64,000 nt of DNA from Teichococcus coralli (lineage in GTDB: Bacteria; Pseudomonadota; Alphaproteobacteria; Acetobacterales; Acetobacteraceae), in NCBI RefSeq assembly GCF_009829925.1, contig NZ_SNVJ01000004.1:1-64000 (forward strand). Reading direction: 5' to 3'. The notes beneath the pieces are model-generated. The model was not told where the DNA came from. It worked only from the letters and a program-made list of their open reading frames with translations, and made no database searches. Shown in pieces: positions 38,609 through 46,658 of this stretch. The position numbers and the translations under genes were made by a program. Each line of letters opens with the position of its first letter. Position 1 is the first letter of the stretch.

Positions 38609-38712
38609 AGCATTTCCCGTTCGCCCTGGTTCACGGGAAATGCTCTAGCGGTTTGTTTTGACGAGCATCTTCACCCGTTCCGATGATGCCATCGGAACGG
38701 GATCTGCTCTAG
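38605..38712. repeat. Composite palindromic intergenic repeat
   Basis: The 108-base element is bounded by CTAGAGCA and TGCTCTAG. It contains a perfect 16-bp inverted repeat (38605-38620 / 38633-38648) and a 12-bp inverted repeat (38674-38685 / 38690-38701, loop ATGC), separated by a T-rich segment. The first arm includes the stop codon of the GntR gene. Such AGAGCATTTCCCG elements resemble dispersed palindromic repeats of alphaproteobacteria; it may also act as a bidirectional terminator. Confidence 0.7.
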
Positions 38713-38737
38713 GAGGCGAGGCCCGGCGGTGCCGGCC

Positions 38738-39514
38738 TTAGCGAGCCACCAGGCTGTCGTGGAGCCAGCCCCAGGGCGCCGCATCGCCGACCTGCAGCCA
38801 TCCGCCCGGCGCCTCGGCGAAGACGCGCAGCGTGGTGCCCTGCTCGACCACCCGCAGCACCGTGCCGCCACCATTGGGATGGGCGCGCAGGTTGCCGTTC
38901 TGGCGCAGCGTGACGCGGCGGCCGCCGGGTGCCGGGGCGGGGGGTGCCGTCCCACGCGCCGCCCCGGGCGCCGGCGCAGGCACCGTTTGCGGGCGGAGGG
39001 GCGGGGTGGGCGGTGGCGTGGTTGGCGGTGGCGCGGCCTGGGGAATGCGATCCGGCACCGGCGGCATCAGCGGCGGCGCGCCGGGGCGTTGTCCGGGCTG
39101 CGGACCGCCTCCGGTGTAGCAGCGGTTCACCATCTCGACGAAGACGCGCGAGGCGGTGGTGCTCGACGTGGCGACATGCTGCTCGACGGCCGGGCGGCCT
39201 TCGCCTTCCGGCGTGACCACGGCGACAAACAAGGTGAAGAGGCTTTCGCCCCCGCCCGGCTGGAGGTTCACCTGGCCGCAGACGGCGCTGCTCTGCCCGA
39301 CCGCCTGCCGGTAGACCTGCACGCCGCGCAGCGCGACAGGGCCGCCGGCGGTGGACCGCAGCGCCTCTTCCGCCGCGCGGCGCGCAGGGGCGGCCGTGGG
39401 AGCCTCGGGCGTGTCCTTCGCCGGCGGATCGTCGCAGGCGGCCAGCGCGGCGAGCAGCGCCAGCCCCGCCCCGACTCGCCGGATCCGGCCTTCCGCCCGC
39501 GGCGTCCGACTCAC
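38738..39514 (-). CDS. SH3b-domain lipoprotein
   Basis: The 258-residue protein has a lipoprotein signal with lipobox LAALAAC (cysteine about residue 27) and aspartates at +2 and +3. A middle domain follows, with two cysteines (SAVCGQVNLQPGG, VNRCYTG). A proline-rich linker occupies about residues 135-190. The end is an SH3-like domain of bacterial type (RQNGNLRAHPNGGGTVLRVVEQGTTLRVF then GGWLQVG and WGWLHDSLV). It probably sits in the periplasm attached to the inner or outer membrane and binds cell-wall or protein ligands. Its exact role is unknown. Confidence 0.8.
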   Translation of the reverse strand: MSRTPRAEGRIRRVGAGLALLAALAACDDPPAKDTPEAPTAAPARRAAEEALRSTAGGPVALRGVQVYRQAVGQSSAVCGQVNLQPGGGESLFTLFVAVVTPEGEGRPAVEQHVATSSTTASRVFVEMVNRCYTGGGPQPGQRPGAPPLMPPVPDRIPQAAPPPTTPPPTPPLRPQTVPAPAPGAARGTAPPAPAPGGRRVTLRQNGNLRAHPNGGGTVLRVVEQGTTLRVFAEAPGGWLQVGDAAPWGWLHDSLVAR

Positions 39515-39804
39515 TTCAGGTGGTTGGAAAGGTGCTTGTTCATCTCGAACATGGTGACACGGTCCTTGCCGAACACCTTGCGCAACTTGTCGTCGGCGAC
39601 GATCTCGCGCCGGTTCTCCGGGTTCTGCAGGTTGTTGGCCTTGATGTAGTCCCAGACCTTGCTGACCACGTCGCCGCGCGAGAGCGGTTCGGCCCCCACG
39701 ATGCCGGCCAGTTCCGGCGAAGGCTTCAGCGGCTGCTGGAGCGCGTTGGGCTTGTTGCCTGGCTTGGGCTTCTCAACAGCCCCTTGGTCCTTTTTGGCGG
39801 GCAT
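39511..39804 (-). CDS. SWIB/MDM2 domain-containing protein
   Basis: A 97-residue stand-alone SWIB domain with a short lysine-rich N-terminus (MPAKKDQGAVEKPKPGNKPN). The fold core is LQQPLKPSPELAGIVGAEPLSRGDVVSKVWDYIKANNLQNPENRREI and KLRKVFGKDRVTMFEMNKHLSNH. The family is best known from eukaryotic chromatin remodellers, but bacteria also carry small free-standing versions of unknown role, probably nucleoid or DNA associated. The start at 39804 follows GGAGGTTGG; the upstream frame to 39954 is non-coding. It overlaps the lipoprotein gene by four bases. Confidence 0.88.
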   Translation of the reverse strand: MPAKKDQGAVEKPKPGNKPNALQQPLKPSPELAGIVGAEPLSRGDVVSKVWDYIKANNLQNPENRREIVADDKLRKVFGKDRVTMFEMNKHLSNHLK

Positions 39805-39946
39805 CTTCCAACCTCCGTTAAGGTGACGGCAGGGGAGGAACGCCGGGAAGGCGGCTCGGATGCAGCTTTCCTTGCAGTCCTTCGCCGGACAGGTGGAGCG
39901 CGGCCTTTCTCGCCTTGCCCGGGCGGCCGTGATAGGCTTGCCCTCC

Positions 39947-40372
39947 ATGCCCATCCGCCCCGAGTTGCGCTGGCTCTACCCCATTGATTGGGCCCAGCTC
40001 AGCCACGCGATCCGCTTCGGCCGTGCCGGAGGGCGCTGCGAGCGCTGCCGCCGCCCGCATGGCGCCGTTGTCCGGTGCCTGCCGGATGGCCGCTGGCGCG
40101 AGGCGGAGGACGGCCGCTGGCGCGATGGCGACGGCCGCCGCTGCGCCGCCGTGAAGGTGGAGGAGCTGGCGGCCGCGCGCAGCAGCCGGGTGGTTCTGGC
40201 CGCCGCCCATCTGGACCATGACCCGACCAACAATCATCCGCGCAACCTGCGCAGCCTCTGCCAGCGCTGCCACATGTTGCACGACCGGCCCCACCATCTG
40301 GCACAGCGCCGCCTCACCTATCGCCGCCGATGGGCACTCGGCGATCTTTTCACCGGGCCCTACTGGCGCTGA
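39947..40372 (+). CDS. HNH-nuclease-like zinc protein
   Basis: The 141-residue product begins MPIRPELRWLYPIDWAQLSHAIRF. It has one CxxC (GRCERCRR), an insert of charged repeats (DGRWREAEDGRWRDGDGRR), then a core AAAHLDHDPTNNHPRNLRSLCQRCHMLHD. That is the HNH-type pattern: histidine-aspartate-histidine, asparagines and a second CxxC. A zinc-stabilised HNH fold is likely. Nuclease action is not proven, and no restriction or phage genes are nearby. Start at 39947 is the first ATG giving a compact protein; upstream in-frame starts exist to 39860. Confidence 0.7.
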   Translation: MPIRPELRWLYPIDWAQLSHAIRFGRAGGRCERCRRPHGAVVRCLPDGRWREAEDGRWRDGDGRRCAAVKVEELAAARSSRVVLAAAHLDHDPTNNHPRNLRSLCQRCHMLHDRPHHLAQRRLTYRRRWALGDLFTGPYWR

Positions 40373-40466
40373 AGAAGGTCCGGAAAATGGCTTCCCCGGG
40401 GCGTGTTTGAGTCGCCCGCGCCGGCGGCCAGCGCGGCCCCGGAGCTGACAAAAGGAAGATGGCGGT

Positions 40467-40489
40467 TCGGGGGAATTCCTTGCCCCCGA
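40467..40489 (-). terminator. Terminator repeat after DUF1264 gene
   Basis: TCGGGGG and CCCCCGA pair around a nine-base loop, and on the minus strand this is followed by ACCGCCATCTTCCTTTTG, a pyrimidine tail. It lies 17 bases beyond the stop of the minus-strand OBAP-like gene and is nearly identical in layout to the copy at 48318-48339. Confidence 0.6.
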
Positions 40490-40506
40490 CCTTTCACCCG
40501 GCCGCC

Positions 40507-41310
40507 TCAGCGACGGGGTGCCTGGTTCTTGAGGTCCATCTCCTCCAGCCGTGTCTGCACGGTCCGGCCGCTTTCCCAGGCATTGGCGCCCGGAACGGGG
40601 CCGGGCATCGGGATGTCCTCCCGCTGCCGGCGCCGCTGCTCCGAGGAAACGCCGAGCCGGCCGTCGCGCGCCGCGACCATCGCGGGGTCGACCTGTCCGT
40701 CCCCGGTGAAGCCCATCATCAGCTGCGGAATGCCGTAGGGGAAGTCGTCCCGGTCGACCTGCCAGGTGTGGAAGGTCTTGCCATAGGTGGTGACGAGGTC
40801 CTTGAAATAGGCGTGCTCGGCCAGCTCGGGGATCCCGGGGGCCATCAGGGTGCCGGACCTCACCTCGTAATGGTGGCTGTGCCAGAGGCGCTTCTCCGCC
40901 GCAGGCAACGAGCGGAAGCGTTCCTCGCTGATGATGTACTCGATGCCAATCAGCCGCGCGTCGGGGCGGTTGGAGTCGAAGATCACGCATTGATGCAGGT
41001 CGTGCTGGAGATGGATGCAGAAATGCGTCGCCTCCACCTGGCGGCCCATGTCGTCGGCATAGAAGTGGAAGCCGTTGAGGTAGGTGCTCATGGCCTCCAG
41101 CGGGTATTTCCGCTGCATCGCGCCTGCCGCGGCGTCGAGCAGGCGGTGCTTGAGCGGGTGGCCCCGGCCGACCTGCGCGGTGCTGACCGCCTTGCGGCCA
41201 AGCATCACGCCCGCCGCCGCCGCCACCCCGGCGGCCACGCCCAGGCCGATCGAGCCGAGCAGGCCCATGCCAGAGCAATGCGGGCAGGAAGCGCCGTGCA
41301 GACGAGTCAT
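40507..41310 (-). CDS. DUF1264 / oil-body-associated protein (OBAP) homologue
   Basis: The 267-residue protein matches the DUF1264 family, named for plant seed oil-body-associated proteins. Diagnostic segments are KYPLEAMSTYLNGFHFYADD, EATHFCIHLQHDLHQCVIFDS, LIGIEYIISEERFRSLPAAEK and LWHSHHYEVRSGTLMAPGIP, then YGKTFHTWQVDRDD. The N-terminus has a CPHC pair and an alanine-rich hydrophobic segment (GLLGSIGLGVAAGVAAAAGVML), likely a membrane anchor absent from plant OBAPs. Biochemical role is unknown. It is divergent from fhuF. Confidence 0.85.
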   Translation of the reverse strand: MTRLHGASCPHCSGMGLLGSIGLGVAAGVAAAAGVMLGRKAVSTAQVGRGHPLKHRLLDAAAGAMQRKYPLEAMSTYLNGFHFYADDMGRQVEATHFCIHLQHDLHQCVIFDSNRPDARLIGIEYIISEERFRSLPAAEKRLWHSHHYEVRSGTLMAPGIPELAEHAYFKDLVTTYGKTFHTWQVDRDDFPYGIPQLMMGFTGDGQVDPAMVAARDGRLGVSSEQRRRQREDIPMPGPVPGANAWESGRTVQTRLEEMDLKNQAPRR

Positions 41311-41393
41311 GGTCCGTCCCCCTCTCCTCGTGCGGCGGTAACGTGCGGTTGGGGGGAAGTTTGCCGGCCGGCGCTCCCAGGACTGGACGCGAT

Positions 41394-41408
41394 TGAGAAT
41401 TAGTGTCA
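41394..41408. promoter_or_regulatory. Fur-box-like 7-1-7 site upstream of fhuF
   Basis: TGAGAATTAGTGTCA matches the 7-1-7 Fur consensus TGATAATNATTATCA at 11 of 14 defined positions. It lies 45 bases before the fhuF start, where repression by iron-loaded Fur would be expected, and also upstream of the divergent OBAP-like gene. Confidence 0.5.
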
Positions 41409-41452
41409 ACAAAACCCGTGACCCCGCCGCTGCGACTGGAGTCCCGCCGCCG

Positions 41453-42190
41453 ATGATCCCGGACTTCGCCCCTGCTCTTGCCGGGCCGCTGGCCTTCGCC
41501 CGGGACTGCCTCGTGCCGCCCGATGACGCGCGCCCGGCGATTCCCTGCGCCATGCTCTGCGAGGCCGGGACCCTGGCGGACATCGCCGCGCCCCTCGCCG
41601 GCCGCTTCCCGCGGCAGGAGCGGCAGGCCAGCTTCTCCATGTGGAGCCAGTACTACTTCGCCCGGCTGATCTATCCCGTGCTCGGCGCCAGCCTGCTGCT
41701 CGGGCGCGACCTGCCGTCGCGGGCGGAGGACATGGCGCTGATCCTGGGGCCGGACGGCGCGCCGGCGGCCTTCCGCATCGCCGATGCCGGGCGACCCTGC
41801 GCGCAGCCGCAGGGCTGCCGCCGCTTCGCCGGGCTGCTGCGCGGCCATCTGGAACCGATCGTCCAGGCGCTGAGCGAAGCCAGCGGCGCCTCGCCGCGGC
41901 TGTTCTGGTGCAATGCCGGCATCCGCTGCGACCATGTGCTGCGCCTGCTGCAAGGCCAGGTGGACACCGCCCCCGCGCAGCGCCTGCTGTTCGGCCTGCC
42001 GCACTGGGCGGAGGAGGGAAGCGAGGCGGCCCGGACCAATCCCCTGCCGCAGACCGTGCGGCAGGTGGATGAGGATGGCACCCCCGCCGTCCGCCGCCGC
42101 GTCTGCTGCCTGCGCTACCGCCTGGCGGAGTTCGAGACGGGCTGTCCTTCCTGTCCCCTGCCGGCGGTGCGCAAGCGGCACCTGCACTGA
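41453..42190 (+). CDS. fhuF: Siderophore-iron reductase FhuF-like protein
   Basis: FhuF-type [2Fe-2S] proteins reduce ferric siderophores in the cytoplasm. The 245-residue protein has the central FxMWSQYYFARLIYPVLGASLLLGRDL region and the C-terminal cluster motif with cysteines 218, 219, 231 and 234 (CC-x11-CxxC), the family hallmark. The ATG at 41453 is preferred to a TTG at 41393, which lies in the Fur-like site. No siderophore receptor or ABC importer is adjacent. Confidence 0.85.
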   Translation: MIPDFAPALAGPLAFARDCLVPPDDARPAIPCAMLCEAGTLADIAAPLAGRFPRQERQASFSMWSQYYFARLIYPVLGASLLLGRDLPSRAEDMALILGPDGAPAAFRIADAGRPCAQPQGCRRFAGLLRGHLEPIVQALSEASGASPRLFWCNAGIRCDHVLRLLQGQVDTAPAQRLLFGLPHWAEEGSEAARTNPLPQTVRQVDEDGTPAVRRRVCCLRYRLAEFETGCPSCPLPAVRKRHLH

Positions 42191-42279
42191 GCCCGGCGGA
42201 AATCTCCGGCCGCAGTGGCGCGCCGTGCGGGGCGGTGGCCTAAGCTGCCCCGCCGCCCAGGCCGGAGGATGAGTCGCCG

Positions 42280-44103
42280 ATGCGCCGAGACGAGTTCATG
42301 GTTTCCTGCCGCGATGGCGTGCGGCTGGCCACCGACGTCTACCTGCCGGAAGGGGCGGGACCCTTTCCCGTGATCCTGGAGCGCACGCCCTACGGCAGGC
42401 GCGAGACCTCCCGCGCCGAGCGGACCGCCGCCGAGCCGGAGCCCGCGACGCGCGAGGCCGTCGCCGCCTTCTTCGCCGAGGCCGGTTATGCCGTGATCTA
42501 CCAGGACTGTCGGGGACGCTGGGGCAGCGAGGGAAGCTTCGAGAAGTATCTGGCCGATGGCGAGGACGGCTACGACTGCTGCGCCTGGATCGTCGCGCAG
42601 CCCTGGTGCAACGGGCGCATCGGCACCATGGGCCTGTCCTACGCGGCGCATGCCCAGGCCTCGCTGGGCTGCCTCGATCCGCCGGGGCTGGCGGCGCAGG
42701 TGCTCGACTCCGGCGGCTTCTCCGATGCCTGGCAGGGCGGCATCCGGCGCGGCGGCGCCTTCGAGCTGAAGCAGGCGAGCTGGGCCTTCAACCAGGCCCG
42801 CCTAGCCCCGGAGACGCAGGCCGACCCGGTGCGCGCCGCCGCCTTCGCGGCCGAGGACCTGCGCGCCTGGTTCACCCGCTTCCCCTGGAAGCCCGGCCAC
42901 TCGCCGGTGCGCCACGCGCCGGACTACGAGGCCTATCTCCTCGAGCAGTGGCGCCAGGGCGCCTTCGGCGACTACTGGAAGAAGCTCGGCCTCTACGCCA
43001 AGGGCTGGCACGACCGCTATGCCGCGGTGCCGAGCGTGCACATGTCCTCCTGGTACGACCCCTATCCGCGCACGGCCACCGAGAACTATTGCGGCCTGCG
43101 CGATGCCGGGCGCGGGCGGCCCTCGCTGATTCTCGGCCCCTGGACGCATGGCAACCGCTCGCAGACCGCCTTCGGGGAGGTCGAGTTCGGCCCCGCCGCC
43201 ACGGTGGATGCCTGGGCGGGCGACTGGCTCCGCTTCCGCCGCCGCTACTTCGACCGCTGGCTGAAGGATGAGCGCAACGGCGTGGAGGACGACCCGCCGG
43301 TGCGCGTCTTCGTCATGGGCGGCGGCTCCGGGCGGAAGAACGCCGAGGGCCGGCTGGAGCATGGCGGCCAGTGGCGCAGCGCCGCCGACTGGCCGCTGCC
43401 CGGCACCCGCTTCACGCCCTTCCACCTGCACCGCGACGGCGGGTTGCGCGCGGCGAAGCCGGCCTCCGGGGCCACGCCGCTTTCCTGGCGCTCCGACCCG
43501 GCCGACCCTGTCCCGACGGTGGGCGGCGCCATCACCTCGATGGAGCCGGTGATCGCCGGCGGCCCCTATGACCAGCGCGAGCGGCCCGGCATGTTCGGCC
43601 ATCGCGCGCCCTACCTGCCGCTCGCCTCCCGCCCGGACGTGCTGGTCTTCCAGACCGAGCCGCTGGCCGAGGACGTGACGGTGATCGGCCCGGTGGCGGC
43701 GCATCTCTGGGTGGCGACCGACGGGCCGGATGCCGACGTCACCGCCAAGCTGATCGACGTGCATCCGGCCTCGGCGGACTACCCGCAGGGCTTCGCCATG
43801 AACCTCTGCGAGGGCATCCTGCGCCTGCGCTACCGCGCGGACCCGGCCGATCCGAAGCCGATGGTGCCGGGGCGGGTGGAGCGCGTGACCGTCGCGCTGT
43901 TCCCCACCGCCAACCTGTTCAGGGCGGGGCACCGCATCCGGCTGGACATCGCCGCCAGCGAGTTCCCGCACTACGACATCAATCCCCAGACCGGCGAGCC
44001 GGAAGGCGAGGGGCTGCGGACGCGGGTGGCGGTGAACACGCTCTGCCTGGATGCGGAGCGGCCCTCGCAGGTGGTGTTGCCGCTGCTGCCCGCCGGCGCT
44101 TGA
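42280..44103 (+). CDS. CocE/NonD family alpha/beta hydrolase
   Basis: The 607-residue protein belongs to the X-Pro dipeptidyl-peptidase-like family, which includes cocaine esterase and glutaryl-7-ACA acylase. The N-terminus MVSCRDGVRLATDVYLPEGAGPFPVILERTPYGR is diagnostic. The nucleophile serine is residue 120 in MGLSYAAH, with DCRGRWGSEGSF upstream. The C-terminal jelly-roll domain includes GHRIRLDIAASEFPHYDINPQTG. No signal peptide is visible, so it is probably cytoplasmic. It cleaves an ester or amide of unknown identity. Confidence 0.9.
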   Translation: MRRDEFMVSCRDGVRLATDVYLPEGAGPFPVILERTPYGRRETSRAERTAAEPEPATREAVAAFFAEAGYAVIYQDCRGRWGSEGSFEKYLADGEDGYDCCAWIVAQPWCNGRIGTMGLSYAAHAQASLGCLDPPGLAAQVLDSGGFSDAWQGGIRRGGAFELKQASWAFNQARLAPETQADPVRAAAFAAEDLRAWFTRFPWKPGHSPVRHAPDYEAYLLEQWRQGAFGDYWKKLGLYAKGWHDRYAAVPSVHMSSWYDPYPRTATENYCGLRDAGRGRPSLILGPWTHGNRSQTAFGEVEFGPAATVDAWAGDWLRFRRRYFDRWLKDERNGVEDDPPVRVFVMGGGSGRKNAEGRLEHGGQWRSAADWPLPGTRFTPFHLHRDGGLRAAKPASGATPLSWRSDPADPVPTVGGAITSMEPVIAGGPYDQRERPGMFGHRAPYLPLASRPDVLVFQTEPLAEDVTVIGPVAAHLWVATDGPDADVTAKLIDVHPASADYPQGFAMNLCEGILRLRYRADPADPKPMVPGRVERVTVALFPTANLFRAGHRIRLDIAASEFPHYDINPQTGEPEGEGLRTRVAVNTLCLDAERPSQVVLPLLPAGA

Positions 44104-44305
44104 ACCGGCCGCGCGGCCGGCGGGCTGCGCCGCCGTCGAGCCATCGTGTAGTGCCGATGCCGCCTGGGCCAGACTACCCAGGAATGTTGCGACCGCACAG
44201 CGGCCAGGCCTCCATCCCGGCCGCCGGCGGCATTGTGGCTTGGCTGCGGGGCGATGGCGCGAGGCGCCGGCGCGGCACCGCGCCGGAGAGGAGGGGCGGA
44301 GCTGC

Positions 44306-46030
44306 GTGGCCAATCGTCTTGAACCTGCGGGCAGCGCCGGAGCATCCGCCGACGCGTCCAGGACGGCGCGGCTGCGCGCCGGCGCCGCATCGGACTGGCT
44401 GCCGGTGATCCTCCTGGCGCTGGGCGTCGTCGCGCTGGCGCTGCCGGTCCTCACCACCCCGATTCCGCCGCTGCTCGATTACCCCAACCACCTGGCGCGG
44501 CTCTGGCTGGAAGCCGGCGGCGCGGCGGAGCCGCCCTTCGACCGGATCTACGCCGTCGACCTTGCCAGCGTGCGGACCAACATCGGCATCGACCTGCTGG
44601 CGGCCTGGGTCGGGCCGCTGCTGCCGATCGAGCGCTTCGGCCAGCTGCTGGTGCTGGCGGCGGTGGTGCTGCCGCCGCTCGGCGCCGCGCTGCTCAACCG
44701 CGCCGTCTTCCGGGGCAGCCACTGGTGGCAGGTCGGGTTTCCCTTGCTGGCCTGGAACTGGACGCTGATCGCCGGTTTCCTGAACTTCCAGATCGGGCTT
44801 GGGCTGGCGCTGCTGGCCGCCGCCGCCGACGCGGCCCTGAGCCGCCGCGCCGGACCGGCCGGGATGTTCCTGCTGCGTGCCGCCTTCGCCGTGCTGCTGC
44901 TGCTGACGCATGCCTTCGCCGCCTTGTTCTATGCGGGCCTGCTCGCGGCCCTCGCCCTGGGCGGCGGCTGGGACTTCCTCCTCTCCCGCGCCCGGCTGGT
45001 CCAGGGCGCCTGGCGCGTGGCCCTGGCGGTGCTGCCGGTCGCGCTGCTGGTCGTCCTGGCGGGGCTCTCGGCGCCCGCGCTGCCCGGCGCGCAGGAGGAC
45101 CCCTCGACCCAGACCTCCTGGGAAGGCGGCTTCAGCCTGTACCACAAGCTGGTGACGTTGTTTTCCGCGATCGGCGCCCACAAGGCCGTCTACGACGTGC
45201 TCTGCGTCGGGCCGTTCGCCGTGCTGGCGCTCTGGGCGCTGGCGCGGCGGCGGCTGCGCGTCCATGCCGGGCTGCTGCTGGCCGCGGTGGCCTTTCTGGT
45301 GCTCACCTTCGCCGTGCCGCCCAAGGTCGCCGGGACCTATTTCGTCGATGCGCGCTTTCCCCTGATGATGGTGCTGACCGGCGCGGCGGCGCTGCGGCCG
45401 GACCTGGTGGCGCCTGCCTGGCCCCGGCGCCGCGCCGCCGAGGCCCTGCTCGCCGGCATGCTGCTGGTGCTGGTCGGGGCGCGGGCCGCCTGGGTCGGCA
45501 GCGTCTGGCACGAGCGGCAGGCGGATGTCGCCGCGCTCCGCCGTGCACTGGCCCCGGTCGAGCCGGGGCGGGCGGTGCTGCAGGTGACCCATGCCATGAG
45601 CGGGCCGGCGCGCCGGACGGCGCCGCGCGGCCGCTACTACGGCGGCAGCGGCCCCATGCTCTACGAGCACCTGCCGGCCCTGGCGGTGCCCTGGCAGCAT
45701 GCCTTCGTGCCGATCCTCTTCGCCTCGCGCGGCAAGCAGCCGCTCCGCGTGCTGCCGCCCTGGGACGAGATCGCCGGGCCGGACAACACCACCGCCGTCT
45801 CTGTCCACCGCCTCGCCGATGCCGAGCACGCGGCGCTGCCGCCGAACACGGATTATGTGCGGGCCTGGCGCACGCGGTTCGACTATGTCCTGGTGCTGAA
45901 CGCCGACCAGCCGGACAGCGAAGGGCCGGTGGCGATTCCGGCCGGCCTGGAGCTTGTGGCCGATGAGGGCTTTGCCCGGCTCTACCGGGTCCACCCGCCT
46001 GCCGGAGCCGCGCCCGGCACCACGCGGTGA
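44306..46030 (+). CDS. Polytopic membrane protein of unknown function
   Basis: The 574-residue product (GTG start at 44306 after GGAGAGGAGGGG) has roughly ten hydrophobic segments. The first is LPVILLALGVVALALPVLTTPI, followed by LDYPNHLARLWLEAGG. A soluble C-terminal domain of about 150 residues ends the protein. Topology and the early LDYPNHLAR loop recall integral-membrane glycosyltransferase-like proteins, but no catalytic motif is clear to me. The longer frame from 44051 covers the end of the CocE gene and is not used. It is convergent with the flavin reductase gene. Confidence 0.75.
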   Translation: MANRLEPAGSAGASADASRTARLRAGAASDWLPVILLALGVVALALPVLTTPIPPLLDYPNHLARLWLEAGGAAEPPFDRIYAVDLASVRTNIGIDLLAAWVGPLLPIERFGQLLVLAAVVLPPLGAALLNRAVFRGSHWWQVGFPLLAWNWTLIAGFLNFQIGLGLALLAAAADAALSRRAGPAGMFLLRAAFAVLLLLTHAFAALFYAGLLAALALGGGWDFLLSRARLVQGAWRVALAVLPVALLVVLAGLSAPALPGAQEDPSTQTSWEGGFSLYHKLVTLFSAIGAHKAVYDVLCVGPFAVLALWALARRRLRVHAGLLLAAVAFLVLTFAVPPKVAGTYFVDARFPLMMVLTGAAALRPDLVAPAWPRRRAAEALLAGMLLVLVGARAAWVGSVWHERQADVAALRRALAPVEPGRAVLQVTHAMSGPARRTAPRGRYYGGSGPMLYEHLPALAVPWQHAFVPILFASRGKQPLRVLPPWDEIAGPDNTTAVSVHRLADAEHAALPPNTDYVRAWRTRFDYVLVLNADQPDSEGPVAIPAGLELVADEGFARLYRVHPPAGAAPGTTR

Positions 46031-46055
46031 GCTGCGGGCGGGCCGCGCGGGGGGG

Positions 46056-46568
46056 CTACTTCCCGGCCGGCGCGGCGCGCGGCGTGACGAGCTGGTGGTA
46101 GGCGCGGCGGAAATAGACCAGCCCGTCCGGCTCGCCCTCGGTCACGCGCAACCCGACCACCTCGCCGAGAAAGACCGTGTGCGTGCCGGCCTCCACCGCC
46201 TGGGTCACGCGGCAGTCGCAACAGACCGGAGCCTCCTCCAGCACCGGCGCGCCGGTGACGAGCCGCCCCCAGTGGCCCATGGCGAAGCGCGCCTCCATCT
46301 CCTCCTTGCTGTTGGCGAAGAGGCCGGAAAGCTCCTGGTGCGCGGCGGCCAGGATGTTCACGCAGAACACGCCATTGGCCTTCACCAGCGCGTTCAGCCG
46401 GGCGGACTGGTTGATGCAGGTCAGCAGCGTCGGCGGGCTGTCGGTCACGCTGCACACGGCGCTCGCCGTCATGCCCGCGCGGCCGCCGGGACCGTCGGTG
46501 GTGATCAGGTTCACCGCCGCCGCCAGGTGGGACATCGCCGCCCGGAACGACTGCTGGGTCACGCTCAT
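46056..46568 (-). CDS. Flavin reductase family protein
   Basis: These enzymes supply reduced FMN or FAD to two-component monooxygenases. The 170-residue protein has the family pattern FRAAMSHLAAAVNLITTDGPGGRAGMTASAVCSVTDSPPTLLTCIN and the NGVFCVNILAAAHQELSGLF segment. GTHTVFLGEVVGL follows near residue 132. The ATG at 46568 has GGAAGG upstream; an ATG at 46583 is possible. No monooxygenase partner is adjacent. Confidence 0.88.
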   Translation of the reverse strand: MSVTQQSFRAAMSHLAAAVNLITTDGPGGRAGMTASAVCSVTDSPPTLLTCINQSARLNALVKANGVFCVNILAAAHQELSGLFANSKEEMEARFAMGHWGRLVTGAPVLEEAPVCCDCRVTQAVEAGTHTVFLGEVVGLRVTEGEPDGLVYFRRAYHQLVTPRAAPAGK

Positions 46569-46658
46569 GCTGCTGCCTTCCATTGCCTGCCGCCGCGGGG
46601 GCGGCGCATCCATGTCAAATGCTGGGGCGGGCAGGCCGGGCTGCCAAGCCGCGCCGCA

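Noticed and set aside
39511-39954. Long form of the SWIB protein starting at 39954
   Set aside because: The extra 50 residues have cysteine- and arginine-rich shadow composition and precede a clear ribosome-binding site for the 39804 start.
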